Position numbers and translations under genes: made by a program. Below the pieces are notes generated by a model that saw only the letters and a list, made by a program, of their open reading frames with translations, made no database searches and was not told the origin of the DNA. This document shows, one piece after another, positions 49,638 to 58,420 of a stretch of 64,000 bases of DNA (position 1 is its first letter; every line of letters starts with the position of its first letter). This DNA is from Sandaracinobacteroides sp041675905. Lineage in GTDB: Bacteria; Pseudomonadota; Alphaproteobacteria; Sphingomonadales; Sphingomonadaceae. The stretch spans positions 82,204 to 146,203 of the forward strand of contig JBAYSX010000004.1 in the NCBI GenBank assembly GCA_041675905.1. The letters run 5' to 3'.

Positions 49638-51464
49638 ATGCCATTGCCCCTTCGTAACGTGGCGATCATCGCCCACGTCGATCATGGGAAAACCACGCTC
49701 GTCGATCAACTGTTTCGTCAGTCCGGAACTTTTCGCGATAATCAACGCGTTGCCGAACGGGCCATGGATTCCGGCGACATCGAACGCGAACGCGGAATTA
49801 CCATTCTCGCCAAATGCACGTCCATCGAATGGAATGGCACGCGCATCAATGTCGTCGACACCCCCGGCCACGCCGATTTCGGCGGTGAAGTCGAACGCAT
49901 CCTTTCCATGGTCGATGGCGTCATCCTGCTGGCCGATTCGGCCGAAGGCGCGATGCCGCAAACCAAGTTCGTCACGTCTAAAGCGCTGGCGCTCGGTCTG
50001 CGCCCCATCGTCGTCATCAACAAGATCGACCGCCCGGATGGTCGCGCCGAAGAAGTGCTGAATGAAGTATTCGACCTGTTCGTAACGCTTGGCGCAACCG
50101 ACGAACAGCTTGATTTCCCGACGCTTTATGCATCAGGCCGTAACGGCTACGCCAGCACGGACATCCATAATCGCGGCGGCGATCTGACGCCGCTGTTCCA
50201 GACGATTATCGATCATGTGCCAGCTCCGGATGCAGACCCGGATGCACCGATGAAATTCCTCGTGTCGTTGCTCGATCGGGACAATTTCGTTGGCCGTATC
50301 CTTACCGGACGTATCGCGTCCGGCACCATCCGCACCAACATGCCTATCCGAGCGCTCGACCCGGAGGGCAATGTCGTGGAGGAAGGGCGCGCATCGAAAA
50401 TCATGGCGTTTCGTGGCCTCGAACGCGTACCCGTCGAAGAAGCCAGCGCCGGTGACATCATCAGCCTCGCCGGTTTGACGGTGGCGACGGTTGCGAATAC
50501 CATCGCCGATCCATCCGTTACCGAGCCGATTTTCGCCAACCCCATCGATCCACCGACGCTGTCCATGCGCTTCTCGGTGAACGACAGCCCGTTTGCAGGC
50601 CGCGAAGGCTCGAAAGTGACGAGTCGGATGATTCGCGACCGGCTGTTGCGCGAGGCTGAAGGCAACGTCGCCATCCGCATCACCGAAAGCGCCGAGAAAG
50701 ACAGTTTCGATGTCGCCGGACGCGGTGAACTGCAACTGGGCGTGCTGATCGAAACCATGCGCCGCGAAGGCTTCGAATTGTCGATCAGCCGCCCGCAGGT
50801 GATCTATGGCGAGGAAAACGGCCAGCGCACCGAGCCATATGAAACCGTCGTCATCGACGTGGACGAGGCATATTCGGGCACGGTTGTTGAGAAAATGGCG
50901 AATCGCAAGGCCGAGATGACCGACATGCGCCCGTCGGGCGGCGGCAAGGTCCGGCTGACCTTCAGCGGCCCGTCGCGCGGGTTGATCGGCTACCATGGCG
51001 AATTCCTGTCCGACACGCGTGGCACCGGCATCATGAACCGCCTGTTCGAGAAATATGGCCCGTATAAAGGTCCGATTTCCGGTCGCGCCAACGGTGTGCT
51101 GATCTCGACGGAAACCGGCGAGGCCGTAGGCTATGCGCTGGGCTATCTGGAAGGTCGCGGGGTACTGATGGTGGAGCCGGGCGAACCCGTCTATGCCGGC
51201 ATGGTGATTGGCGAAAACGCCCGGGACGACGATCTGGAAGTCAATCCGCTGAAATCAAAGCAACTCACCAACTTCCGTGCCTCCGGCAAGGACGATGCGC
51301 TCCGCCTCAGCCCGCCGAAACGGCTGACGCTGGAGCAGGCGATCGCCTATATCGACGAGGATGAACTGGTGGAAGTGACGCCAAAATCCATCCGCATTCG
51401 CAAGCTCTACCTCGATCCGCACGAGCGCAAGCGGCATGCGCGGTCGTTGAAGGCGGCGAGCTAA
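49638..51464 (+). CDS. typA: ribosome-associated GTPase TypA/BipA
   Basis: The 608-residue translational GTPase starts MPLPLRNVAIIAHVDHGKTT, giving the G1 loop HVDHGKT at about 13-19. DTPGHADFGGEVER (G3) and NKIDRPDGR (G4) follow. The C-terminal domains match TypA, which acts on ribosome assembly at low temperature and stress. The ATG at 49638 fits; the upstream frame to 49533 is non-conserved. Confidence 0.97.
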   Translation: MPLPLRNVAIIAHVDHGKTTLVDQLFRQSGTFRDNQRVAERAMDSGDIERERGITILAKCTSIEWNGTRINVVDTPGHADFGGEVERILSMVDGVILLADSAEGAMPQTKFVTSKALALGLRPIVVINKIDRPDGRAEEVLNEVFDLFVTLGATDEQLDFPTLYASGRNGYASTDIHNRGGDLTPLFQTIIDHVPAPDADPDAPMKFLVSLLDRDNFVGRILTGRIASGTIRTNMPIRALDPEGNVVEEGRASKIMAFRGLERVPVEEASAGDIISLAGLTVATVANTIADPSVTEPIFANPIDPPTLSMRFSVNDSPFAGREGSKVTSRMIRDRLLREAEGNVAIRITESAEKDSFDVAGRGELQLGVLIETMRREGFELSISRPQVIYGEENGQRTEPYETVVIDVDEAYSGTVVEKMANRKAEMTDMRPSGGGKVRLTFSGPSRGLIGYHGEFLSDTRGTGIMNRLFEKYGPYKGPISGRANGVLISTETGEAVGYALGYLEGRGVLMVEPGEPVYAGMVIGENARDDDLEVNPLKSKQLTNFRASGKDDALRLSPPKRLTLEQAIAYIDEDELVEVTPKSIRIRKLYLDPHERKRHARSLKAAS

Positions 51465-51477
51465 GAGATCAAGAAGC

Positions 51478-51512
51478 GGCCTCCGGCGAGCGCATATTGG
51501 CCGCCGGAGGCC
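51478..51512. terminator. hairpin after typA
   Basis: GGCCTCCGGCG (51478-51488) pairs with CGCCGGAGGCC (51502-51512) across a 13-base loop. No T-run follows on the plus strand, so it may be a transcript-end or pause hairpin. Confidence 0.5.
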
Positions 51513-51532
51513 AAAGGGTTCGTCGATAATCC

Positions 51533-51982
51533 ATGCCGTTCCCACCATCTCCCCACATGACGCGCGCGCTGGCGCTGGCGCGTGAGGCTGCCGTGGCGGG
51601 GGAGGTGCCGGTGGGGGCGGTTGTCACTGATCGTGCAGGTAATATTCTAGGTGAAGCGGGGAATCTGACCCGCACCCGCCATGATCCGACAGCGCACGCC
51701 GAAATCCTCGCCATCCGGCAGGCGGCAAAAACTCTGGCGAATGAGCGGCTCACCGATTGCACCCTGTGGGTGACGCTGGAGCCGTGCCCGATGTGCGCAG
51801 CGGCGATTGCCGAGGCGCGGATTGCCCGGCTGGTTTATGGCGCGCCTGACCCGAAGGGCGGCGGGGTGGAGCATGGCCCGATGGTGTTCAACCACAGCCG
51901 CCACCGCCCGGAGATCATCGCCGGTATTGCCGAGCAGGAGAGCGCCCGGTTGCTGCGCGGCTTTTTTGCCGCGCGGCGATAA
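51533..51982 (+). CDS. tadA: tRNA adenosine(34) deaminase / nucleoside deaminase
   Basis: The 149-residue zinc-dependent deaminase has HAEI (H55 and catalytic E57) and PCPMC (C85, C88). TadA turns A34 into inosine in tRNA(Arg). Some related deaminases act on guanine or cytosine, but VPVGAVVTDRAGNILGEAGN is the TadA type. It lies 8 bases from the ilvD stop on the other strand. Confidence 0.93.
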   Translation: MPFPPSPHMTRALALAREAAVAGEVPVGAVVTDRAGNILGEAGNLTRTRHDPTAHAEILAIRQAAKTLANERLTDCTLWVTLEPCPMCAAAIAEARIARLVYGAPDPKGGGVEHGPMVFNHSRHRPEIIAGIAEQESARLLRGFFAARR

Positions 51983-51990
51983 CCGGTCCA

Positions 51991-53703
51991 TTAAATGTCT
52001 GCGTAAACGTGCGTTTCCGCCGCTCCGCCCGGATGGGTGACGGCGCCCAGCGAGGCCGGGCCGACATTCTGGGCGTAGCGCCACAGCGCACCGGATTGAT
52101 AATCCGTCTTTCGCGGCTGCCATTTGGCGCGGCGGGCGGCCAGCGTTGCGTCATCCACCAGCAGGTCGATGGTGCCTTGGGTGGCGTCGATGCGGATACG
52201 GTCACCATTTTCGACCAGCGCGATCGGCCCGCCGTCTGCCGCTTCCGGGCCGACATGGCCGATGCAGAAGCCGCGCGTACCGCCAGAAAAACGCCCGTCG
52301 GTAATCAGCGCCACCTTGTCCCCCATGCCCTGGCCGTAAAGGGCTGCGGTAGTGGACAGCATTTCGCGCATGCCGGGGCCGCCCTTCGGCCCTTCGTAGC
52401 GGATGATCAGCACGTCGCCTTCGGCATATTCGCGGTTTTCGACGGCGGCGAAGCAATCTTCCTCGCAGTCGAACACGCGCGCCGGACCTTCGAATACCAG
52501 AGTGTGCAGACCGGCGACCTTCACGATTGCGCCATCGGGCGCGAGGCTGCCGTTCAGGCCGACAACGCCGCCAGTGGGCGTGATCGGATTGGAAACCGGG
52601 CGGATCACATCCTGATCCGGGTTCCAGCGAACCTCGGCGATATTTTCAGCCAAAGTCTTGCCGGTTACCGTCAGGCAATCGCCTTTCAGGTAGCCGCCTT
52701 CCAGCAGGGTTTTCATCGCCATATAGATGCCGCCGGCATTGTGCATATCGCGCGCGACATATCGCCCGCCGGGCTTCAGATCGGCGATATAGGGCGTGGT
52801 GCGGAAGATTTCCGCCACGTCCTGTAGGGTGAAGTGGATACCCGCTTCGTGAGCCATCGCCGGCAGGTGCAATGCGCCATTGGTGCTGCCGCCGGTGGCG
52901 GCCACCACGCGGGCGGCATTCACGAAGGCATCGCGGGTGCAGATGTCGCGCGGACGGATATTGTTTTCCAGCAGGCGCATCACGGCGCGACCGGCATCGC
53001 GGGCGATATCGGCGCGGCTTTCATAGGGGGCAGGCACCATATTGCTGTTCGGCAGGGACAGACCGATGGCCTCCGCCACACACGCCATGGTGTTGGCGGT
53101 GAATTGTCCGCCGCACGCGCCGTCTCCGGGGCAGGCGACCTTTTCCAGCGCGATCAGTTCCTGCAACGGACAGCCGCCGGACGCATATTGCCCGACCGCC
53201 TCGAACACATCGACGACGGTGACGTCCTTGCCGTGGAAATGGCCGGGCAGGATCGAGCCGCCATAGACGAAGATCGACGGCACATTCAGCCGCAACATGG
53301 CCATCATCATGCCGGGCAGGGATTTGTCGCACCCGGCAAAGCCGACAAGGGCGTCATAGCAGTGGCCGCGCACGGACAGCTCGACGGAGTCGGCGATGAC
53401 CTCCCGGCTGACCAGCGAGGCTTTCATGCCCTGGTGGCCCATGGCGATACCGTCCGTCACCGTGATGGTGTTGAACCGGCGGGGCATGCCGCCCGCCTCG
53501 ATCACGCCTTCGCGGCAGATGTCGGCCTGGGCATCCAGCGTGGTGTTGCACGGGGCGGAATCATTTCCGGCAGACGCCACGGCGACGAAAGGTTTGGCGA
53601 TATCGGCTTCGGTCAGCCCCATGGCGTAATAATAGGAACGGTGCGGCGCGCGCTCCGGCCCGACACTCACATGCCGGCTGGGCAGCTTCGACTTGTCAAC
53701 CAT
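51991..53703 (-). CDS. ilvD: dihydroxy-acid dehydratase
   Basis: IlvD dehydrates 2,3-dihydroxy-isovalerate and related acids in valine, leucine and isoleucine synthesis. The 570-residue enzyme has Fe-S cysteines in APCNTTLDAQ, GFAGCDKSLPG and GACGGQFTANT. ATG 53703 gives MVDKSKLPSRHVSVG; an upstream in-frame extension to 53865 is a shadow. GAGG lies at correct spacing. A promoter with paired repeats lies upstream. Confidence 0.97.
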   Translation of the reverse strand: MVDKSKLPSRHVSVGPERAPHRSYYYAMGLTEADIAKPFVAVASAGNDSAPCNTTLDAQADICREGVIEAGGMPRRFNTITVTDGIAMGHQGMKASLVSREVIADSVELSVRGHCYDALVGFAGCDKSLPGMMMAMLRLNVPSIFVYGGSILPGHFHGKDVTVVDVFEAVGQYASGGCPLQELIALEKVACPGDGACGGQFTANTMACVAEAIGLSLPNSNMVPAPYESRADIARDAGRAVMRLLENNIRPRDICTRDAFVNAARVVAATGGSTNGALHLPAMAHEAGIHFTLQDVAEIFRTTPYIADLKPGGRYVARDMHNAGGIYMAMKTLLEGGYLKGDCLTVTGKTLAENIAEVRWNPDQDVIRPVSNPITPTGGVVGLNGSLAPDGAIVKVAGLHTLVFEGPARVFDCEEDCFAAVENREYAEGDVLIIRYEGPKGGPGMREMLSTTAALYGQGMGDKVALITDGRFSGGTRGFCIGHVGPEAADGGPIALVENGDRIRIDATQGTIDLLVDDATLAARRAKWQPRKTDYQSGALWRYAQNVGPASLGAVTHPGGAAETHVYADI

Positions 53704-53743
53704 GGGGAACCTCATAACTGGATAGCTGCCCGCTGCTTGTGCG

Positions 53744-53800
53744 ATTGGCGCATTTTCGTCAAGTGGGCAATTATAAAAGGATGTAGTAAAGATTGGCGCA
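53744..53800. promoter_or_regulatory. ilvD promoter flanked by ATTGGCGCA direct repeats
   Basis: On the minus strand TATAAT (53775-53770) has a 17-base spacer to CGCCAA (53798-53793). ATTGGCGCA occurs twice on the plus strand, at 53744-53752 and 53792-53800. One copy overlaps the -35 region and the other lies downstream of the -10 box, an arrangement typical of a repressor with two operators. The repeats also lie upstream of glmM. The regulator is unknown. Confidence 0.5.
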
Positions 53801-53903
53801 ATTTTAGTTCGCGCCTCTTGGGTGTCTCGTCGCACGCGGCCCGCTTTACCATTGCCGCGTTCCACGCGCTTGCCTAACAGCAGCGTAGCGAAAGAGGAGA
53901 CTC

Positions 53904-55244
53904 ATGGGCAAACGCTATTTCGGTACGGACGGCATTCGCGGCATCGCCAATGGTCCGAAGATGACGGCGGAACTCGCCATGCGCGTCGGCCAGGCGGCAG
54001 GCAGGATATTCCTGCGCGGCCCCCACAAGCATCGGGTGCTGATCGGCAAGGACACGCGGCTTTCGGGCTATATGCTCGAACAGGCGATGACCGCCGGCTT
54101 TACTTCCGTGGGTATGGATGTCGTGCAGGTGGGGCCCATGCCGACACCGGCGGTCGCCCTTTTGACCCGCGATATGCGCGCCGATCTTGGAGTGATGCTG
54201 TCGGCCAGTCACAATCCCTACCACGATAATGGCATCAAATTATTCGGCCCGGACGGCTATAAATTGTCCGATGCACAGGAACGTCAGATCGAGGAGTTGC
54301 TGGAAAATGGTGCACCGCCGCTGGCCGCCGCCGACGCCATCGGTCGCGCCCGGCGCATTGATGACGCGCGCGGACGCTATATTCATGCGGTGAAATCCGC
54401 TTTCCCCGGGCATTTGCGTCTGGATGGGCTGCGGATTGTGCTGGATTGCGCCAATGGCGCGGCTTACCGCGTTGCGCCGGAGGCATTGTGGGAATTGGGC
54501 GCAGACCTGATTACGACTGGCTGCGAGCCCAACGGGTTCAATATCAACGACCGCTGTGGCTCCACGCATCCGCAACGGCTGGCCGACCGCGTCCGCGAGG
54601 TGCGGGCCGATATCGGGATTGCGCTGGATGGCGATGCGGATCGCTTGATCGTGGTCGATGAAACCGGCAGCGTGATTGATGGCGATCAGTTGATGGCGCT
54701 GATCGCCGCATCTCAGGCAAAAGCGGGCACGCTGAAGGGCGGGGCGCTGGTCGCGACCGTGATGTCCAATCTCGGGCTGGAGCGGTTCGTCGAAGGACTG
54801 GGTTTACGGCTCCATCGCACGGCGGTGGGGGATCGGCATGTACTGGAAGCGATGCGCGAAACCGGCTGCAATGTGGGCGGCGAACAATCCGGCCATATCA
54901 TTCTGACCGATCATTCAACCACCGGCGATGGCTTGCTGGCGGCCATGCAGATTCTGGCGGTGCTGGTGACCGCAGGGAAGCCGGCGAGCGAAATATTGAA
55001 CTGTTTTACGCCCTTGCCGCAGTTGCTGAAAAATGTACGGTTCGAACAGGGCAAACCGCTGGAAGATGCCGGGGTAAAGGCCGCCATCGCCGCCGCCGAG
55101 CAGGCGCTGGCCGGCACCGGGCGGCTGCTGGTGCGCCCGTCCGGCACCGAGCCGCTGATCCGTGTGATGGCGGAGGGCGAAGATGAAGCGTTGGTGGCGC
55201 AAACCGTCGATAATGTCTGCGCGGCGGTGAAGGCGGCGGCTTGA
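53904..55244 (+). CDS. glmM: phosphoglucosamine mutase
   Basis: GlmM interconverts glucosamine 6- and 1-phosphate on the way to UDP-GlcNAc for cell-wall and LPS synthesis. The 446-residue protein starts GKRYFGTDGIRGIANG and has the phosphoserine S102 in LSASHNPYHDNGIKLF. The metal site is DGDADRL, and the C-terminal phosphate loop is VRPSGTEPLIRVM. It overlaps thiD by 4 bases. Confidence 0.98.
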   Translation: MGKRYFGTDGIRGIANGPKMTAELAMRVGQAAGRIFLRGPHKHRVLIGKDTRLSGYMLEQAMTAGFTSVGMDVVQVGPMPTPAVALLTRDMRADLGVMLSASHNPYHDNGIKLFGPDGYKLSDAQERQIEELLENGAPPLAAADAIGRARRIDDARGRYIHAVKSAFPGHLRLDGLRIVLDCANGAAYRVAPEALWELGADLITTGCEPNGFNINDRCGSTHPQRLADRVREVRADIGIALDGDADRLIVVDETGSVIDGDQLMALIAASQAKAGTLKGGALVATVMSNLGLERFVEGLGLRLHRTAVGDRHVLEAMRETGCNVGGEQSGHIILTDHSTTGDGLLAAMQILAVLVTAGKPASEILNCFTPLPQLLKNVRFEQGKPLEDAGVKAAIAAAEQALAGTGRLLVRPSGTEPLIRVMAEGEDEALVAQTVDNVCAAVKAAA

Positions 55245-56029
55245 CGGTGCCTCGTATTCTCGTCGTCGCCGGTTCGGATTCGGGGGGCGGTGCTGGCATC
55301 CAGGCTGATATCAAGACGATCACCATGCTGGGCGGCTTTGCGGCGACGGCAATTACCGCCGTCACCGTACAGAATACGCTGGGCGTAACCGGCGTGCATC
55401 CGGTGCCGCCGGAAATCGTCGCGGCGCAGATAAGCGCTGTGTTGAATGATATCGGCGCGGATGTCGTGAAACTGGGCATGTTGGGTGATGCGGACACTAT
55501 CATGGCGGTGGCTGGCGCTTTGGCGGATGTCCGGGCGCCCATCATTCTCGATCCGGTGATGGTTGCAAAGGGCGGAGCCAATCTGCTGGCGCCAAGCGCG
55601 CACCGGGCGATGGTCGAACGATTACTACCGATGGCTGCGCTGGTGACGCCGAATGTGCCGGAACTGGAAGCGCTGACGAATGCGCGCGTGCATGGGGAAA
55701 GGGATATGCCGGAAGCCGCGCGGCTTTTGCTGGCGCTTGGGGCCAAAGCCGTATTGGCGAAGGGCGGACATCTGGAGAGTGAAACGGTTACCGACTGGCT
55801 GGTGACGCCGGACGATGTGCAGATATTTCAGGGTTCGCGCATCCATACCCGGCATACGCACGGTACCGGCTGCACGCTGGCCAGCGCCATTGCGACGGGC
55901 GTTGGTGCGGGTTTGGCGCTCCCGGAGGCGATTGAACGCGCGCGGCAATTTGTGCGCAAGGCATTGCTGGCGGCGCCCGGCTTTGGGGGTGGCCATGGGC
56001 CGATGGGGCATCAGGCGGTGCGGCTGTGA
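55241..56029 (+). CDS. thiD: hydroxymethylpyrimidine/phosphomethylpyrimidine kinase
   Basis: ThiD phosphorylates the pyrimidine part of thiamine twice. The 262-residue ribokinase-fold protein has AGSDSGGGAGIQADIKT, PVMVAKGG and the catalytic GTGCTLASAIATG. The start is TTG 55241 in overlap with the glmM stop, or GTG 55247, which would shorten it by two residues. It overlaps rnhB by 4 bases. Its position between glmM and rnhB is not functionally informative. Confidence 0.94.
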   Translation: MTVPRILVVAGSDSGGGAGIQADIKTITMLGGFAATAITAVTVQNTLGVTGVHPVPPEIVAAQISAVLNDIGADVVKLGMLGDADTIMAVAGALADVRAPIILDPVMVAKGGANLLAPSAHRAMVERLLPMAALVTPNVPELEALTNARVHGERDMPEAARLLLALGAKAVLAKGGHLESETVTDWLVTPDDVQIFQGSRIHTRHTHGTGCTLASAIATGVGAGLALPEAIERARQFVRKALLAAPGFGGGHGPMGHQAVRL

Positions 56030-56583
56030 TCGTCGGCGTGGATGAGGTGGGGCGCGGCCCATTGGCCGGGCCGGTCGTGGCGGCGGCTGTGATCCTGTGC
56101 CCCGGCGGCATCCACGGGCTGGCGGACAGCAAGGTGTTGAAACCCGCCGCCCGCACGGCACTGGCGGCGGAAATCAATGCGCGGTGTCTTGTGGGGATTG
56201 GGAGCGCCAGCGTCGCCGAGATCGACGAACGCAATATTTTGCAAGCGACGATGCTGGCGATGATGCGGGCGGTATCGGCGCTGGGCGTGTCGCCGCGGGA
56301 AATTCTGGTGGACGGTAATCGCTGCCCGGATTGGCGCTGGCCGTCGCGCGCGATCGTCGGCGGGGATGGGCTGGAGCCGTGCATTTCCGCCGCTTCCATC
56401 GTCGCGAAAGTGTGGCGGGATAGCTATATGGCGGAATTGCATCATGAATTTCCGCATTATGGCTGGGACAGCAATGTCGGTTACGGGACGCCGGCTCACC
56501 GCACAGCCCTGGACCAATATGGTCCAACTCCGCACCATCGCCGGTCTTTCGCGCCCGTAGCGCGACACTTTGCCGCAATTTAG
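56026..56583 (+). CDS. rnhB: ribonuclease HII
   Basis: RNase HII removes ribonucleotides from DNA and RNA from RNA-DNA hybrids. The 185-residue protein has the metal-site start GVDEVGRGPLAGPVVAA (D6, E7), DGNRCPDWRW, and ISAASIVAKVWRD. It starts with GTG, in overlap with the thiD stop. A large hairpin lies 13 bases after its stop. Confidence 0.97.
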   Translation: MIVGVDEVGRGPLAGPVVAAAVILCPGGIHGLADSKVLKPAARTALAAEINARCLVGIGSASVAEIDERNILQATMLAMMRAVSALGVSPREILVDGNRCPDWRWPSRAIVGGDGLEPCISAASIVAKVWRDSYMAELHHEFPHYGWDSNVGYGTPAHRTALDQYGPTPHHRRSFAPVARHFAAI

Positions 56584-56590
56584 CAGTTCC

Positions 56591-56746
56591 GACTCGAGAC
56601 ACAAGCTGTTGTGGGTCATTGGACTCCAATGACTCCATAACTTGTGTCTGGCGGCATTTCCCGACTCCAGGAATCAGCGACTCACTCTAAAACACTGTCT
56701 TGACGACAGAATCACTGATCTGCCACTTCTGGCTCTACACAGAGTC
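56591..56746. promoter_or_regulatory. cluster of eight GANTC methylation sites upstream of ccrM
   Basis: GANTC sites are at 56591, 56622, 56631, 56663, 56671, 56679, 56709 and 56742 (first base of each). Chance expectation is about one site per 256 bases, so eight in 156 bases is a strong enrichment. All lie in the gap before the gene for the GANTC methyltransferase. Methylation-dependent control of this gene is therefore likely, as is known for the ccrM leader in Caulobacter. Positions are read directly; the regulatory role is inferred. Confidence 0.8.
56597..56649. repeat. long imperfect inverted repeat (23-bp stem) after rnhB
   Basis: AGACACAA (56597-56604), GTTGTGG (56608-56614) and GTCATTGG (56615-56622) pair with CCAATGAC (56626-56633), CCATAAC (56635-56641, one G-T pair) and TTGTGTCT (56642-56649). 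The loop is three bases and two small bulges interrupt the stem. Two of the GANTC sites lie inside it, one over the loop. It may be the rnhB transcript-end hairpin, a repeat element, or part of ccrM control. Confidence 0.75.
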
Positions 56747-56759
56747 AAGGGGTGAAATC

Positions 56760-57824
56760 GTGCAGGACCAAATTATTATCGGCGATTGTCTGGCGGAAAT
56801 GGCCAAACTGCCCGACGCCAGCGTCGATCTGGTATTCGCCGATCCCCCCTATAATCTGCAACTGAGCGGTGAGTTGCATCGCCCGGATGGCAGCGAGGTT
56901 GCCGCCGTGAACGACGCCTGGGACCGTTTCGACAGCTTCGCCGAGTATGACCGCTTCACCCGCGCCTGGCTGGCGGAGGCGCGCCGCGTGCTGAAACCGA
57001 ATGGTGCGCTATGGGTGATCGGCACTTATCATAATATCTTTCGTGTCGGCGCGGCGTTGCAGGATCTGGGCTACTGGATTCAAAACGACATTGTGTGGCG
57101 CAAGGCCAATCCGATGCCGAATTTTCGCGGTACGCGCTTCACCAACGCCCATGAAACCTTGATCTGGGCGGCGAAATCGGCACAATCGCGGGTCCGTTTC
57201 AACTATCGCGCCATGAAGACCGCCAATGAAGATGTGCAAATGCGCTCGGACTGGGTGATTCCGATTTGCTCCGGGACGGAACGGGTCAAGATTGATGGTG
57301 TGAAGGCGCACCCGACGCAAAAACCCGAAAGCCTGTTGTACCGCGTGCTGCTGTCCACCACGGTGGAAGACGATGTGGTGCTCGATCCATTTTTCGGCTC
57401 TGGCACAACCGGCGCGGTCGCCCGCCTGCTCAATCGCCGTTTTATCGGCATCGAACAGGACGCGCATTATGCCGACGTCGCCCGCGCCCGCATCGCGCGG
57501 GTGAAACCGCTGGCGCCGCAGGATCGTATCGTCACCGAAGACGCCCGCGCCGCGCCGCGCGTCCCGTTCGGGGCGCTGGTGGAGGCTGGTTTGCTGCGCC
57601 CTGGCGCGACGCTTACCGATATGAAGCGTCGCTATCGCGCCAGGGTGCGGGCCGATGGCTCGCTGATGATGAACGGTCGTTCCGGCTCGATCCATCAGTT
57701 GGGCGCGGCGGCGCAAGGGTTGCCGTCCTGCAATGGCTGGACCTTCTGGCACATCGAAAAACGCGGCGATCTGGTGCCGCTGGACAGTGTGCGCACCGCA
57801 TATCGCCAGCGCGGCGTGGTCTGA
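56760..57824 (+). CDS. ccrM: CcrM-type DNA adenine methyltransferase (GANTC)
   Basis: CcrM methylates the adenine of GANTC and times cell-cycle gene expression in alphaproteobacteria. The 354-residue protein is a beta-class enzyme with DPPYNLQLSG at residues 28-37 and, later, DPFFGSGTTGAVARLL. It has the CcrM-specific C-terminal extension (about 270-354) that binds DNA, with EAGLLRPGATL and SGSIHQLGA. GTG 56760, with AAGGGGTG upstream, was chosen over TTG 56700. No restriction partner exists nearby, fitting an orphan methyltransferase. Confidence 0.95.
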   Translation: MQDQIIIGDCLAEMAKLPDASVDLVFADPPYNLQLSGELHRPDGSEVAAVNDAWDRFDSFAEYDRFTRAWLAEARRVLKPNGALWVIGTYHNIFRVGAALQDLGYWIQNDIVWRKANPMPNFRGTRFTNAHETLIWAAKSAQSRVRFNYRAMKTANEDVQMRSDWVIPICSGTERVKIDGVKAHPTQKPESLLYRVLLSTTVEDDVVLDPFFGSGTTGAVARLLNRRFIGIEQDAHYADVARARIARVKPLAPQDRIVTEDARAAPRVPFGALVEAGLLRPGATLTDMKRRYRARVRADGSLMMNGRSGSIHQLGAAAQGLPSCNGWTFWHIEKRGDLVPLDSVRTAYRQRGVV

Positions 57825-57836
57825 TTTCCGCGGCGA

Positions 57837-58229
57837 CTAATCCGGGTAGCGGGCGAATTCCGGCAGGGCTGAGATGTCGCGCATCCAGGCGAGTCGCTCG
57901 GCGGCCTGGATGTGCGCTTGCGGGGGCAGCCGGTCGGGATCGTCGAGCGTGCCACTGGCAACGTCGGTGATGCCTGGCAGTATCTCCTCGTTCGTGTAAA
58001 ACAGGCCGGTGCCGCATTCGGAGCAGAAATGCCGCCGCCCATTCTGCGATGATTTGTAGATTTTCGCCGTGCCGGAAACACGCAATTCGTCTGTATGTAC
58101 AGCCGCCCAGCCAACCAGCGGCGCGCCGGAGTGTCGGCGGCAATCGGTACAATGGCAGAGCGTATGGTAAAGAATATTCTCGGGCATTTCATATTGTATT
58201 GCGCCACAATGGCATTGACCGTGAAACAT
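57837..58229 (-). CDS. GFA family protein (glutathione-dependent formaldehyde-activating fold)
   Basis: The 130-residue protein has the zinc-binding cysteines of the CENP-V/GFA fold: CHCGAIQYE, CHCTDCRRHSG and CSECGTGLF. Family members bind zinc in a small beta-fold. The glutathione-formaldehyde activity is established only for a few. ATG 58229 is preceded by GAGGAGA; the longer frame to 58292 is unlikely. Ends 12 bases from the ccrM stop. Confidence 0.9.
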   Translation of the reverse strand: MFHGQCHCGAIQYEMPENILYHTLCHCTDCRRHSGAPLVGWAAVHTDELRVSGTAKIYKSSQNGRRHFCSECGTGLFYTNEEILPGITDVASGTLDDPDRLPPQAHIQAAERLAWMRDISALPEFARYPD

Positions 58230-58298
58230 TGCTTTTCTCCTCGAGAAAATTGGTATTTTTTGCGCTTTCAATGACAGGTAGGCAACAAACATTCCTCC

Positions 58299-58327
58299 TT
58301 GACCTGAAAGTTTTCAAGGGTTAAATA
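58299..58327 (+). promoter_or_regulatory. predicted promoter of the PEP-CTERM gene
   Basis: TTGACC (58299-58304) lies 17 bases before TAAATA (58322-58327), giving an untranslated leader of about 85 bases before the ATG at 58421. It is a good housekeeping-type match. Confidence 0.65.
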
Positions 58328-58420
58328 AAACTAATCCAAAATGGTACGTTCTGGCGAAGGCGCCGGGGCCATCTGGATACATCAGATTTTTGTAACATCG
58401 GATGGAACAGGGGTGTTTCG

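Noticed and set aside
56760..57824. ccrM as part of a restriction-modification system
   Set aside because: No endonuclease gene flanks it, and sequence order and C-terminal extension fit the orphan cell-cycle CcrM type.
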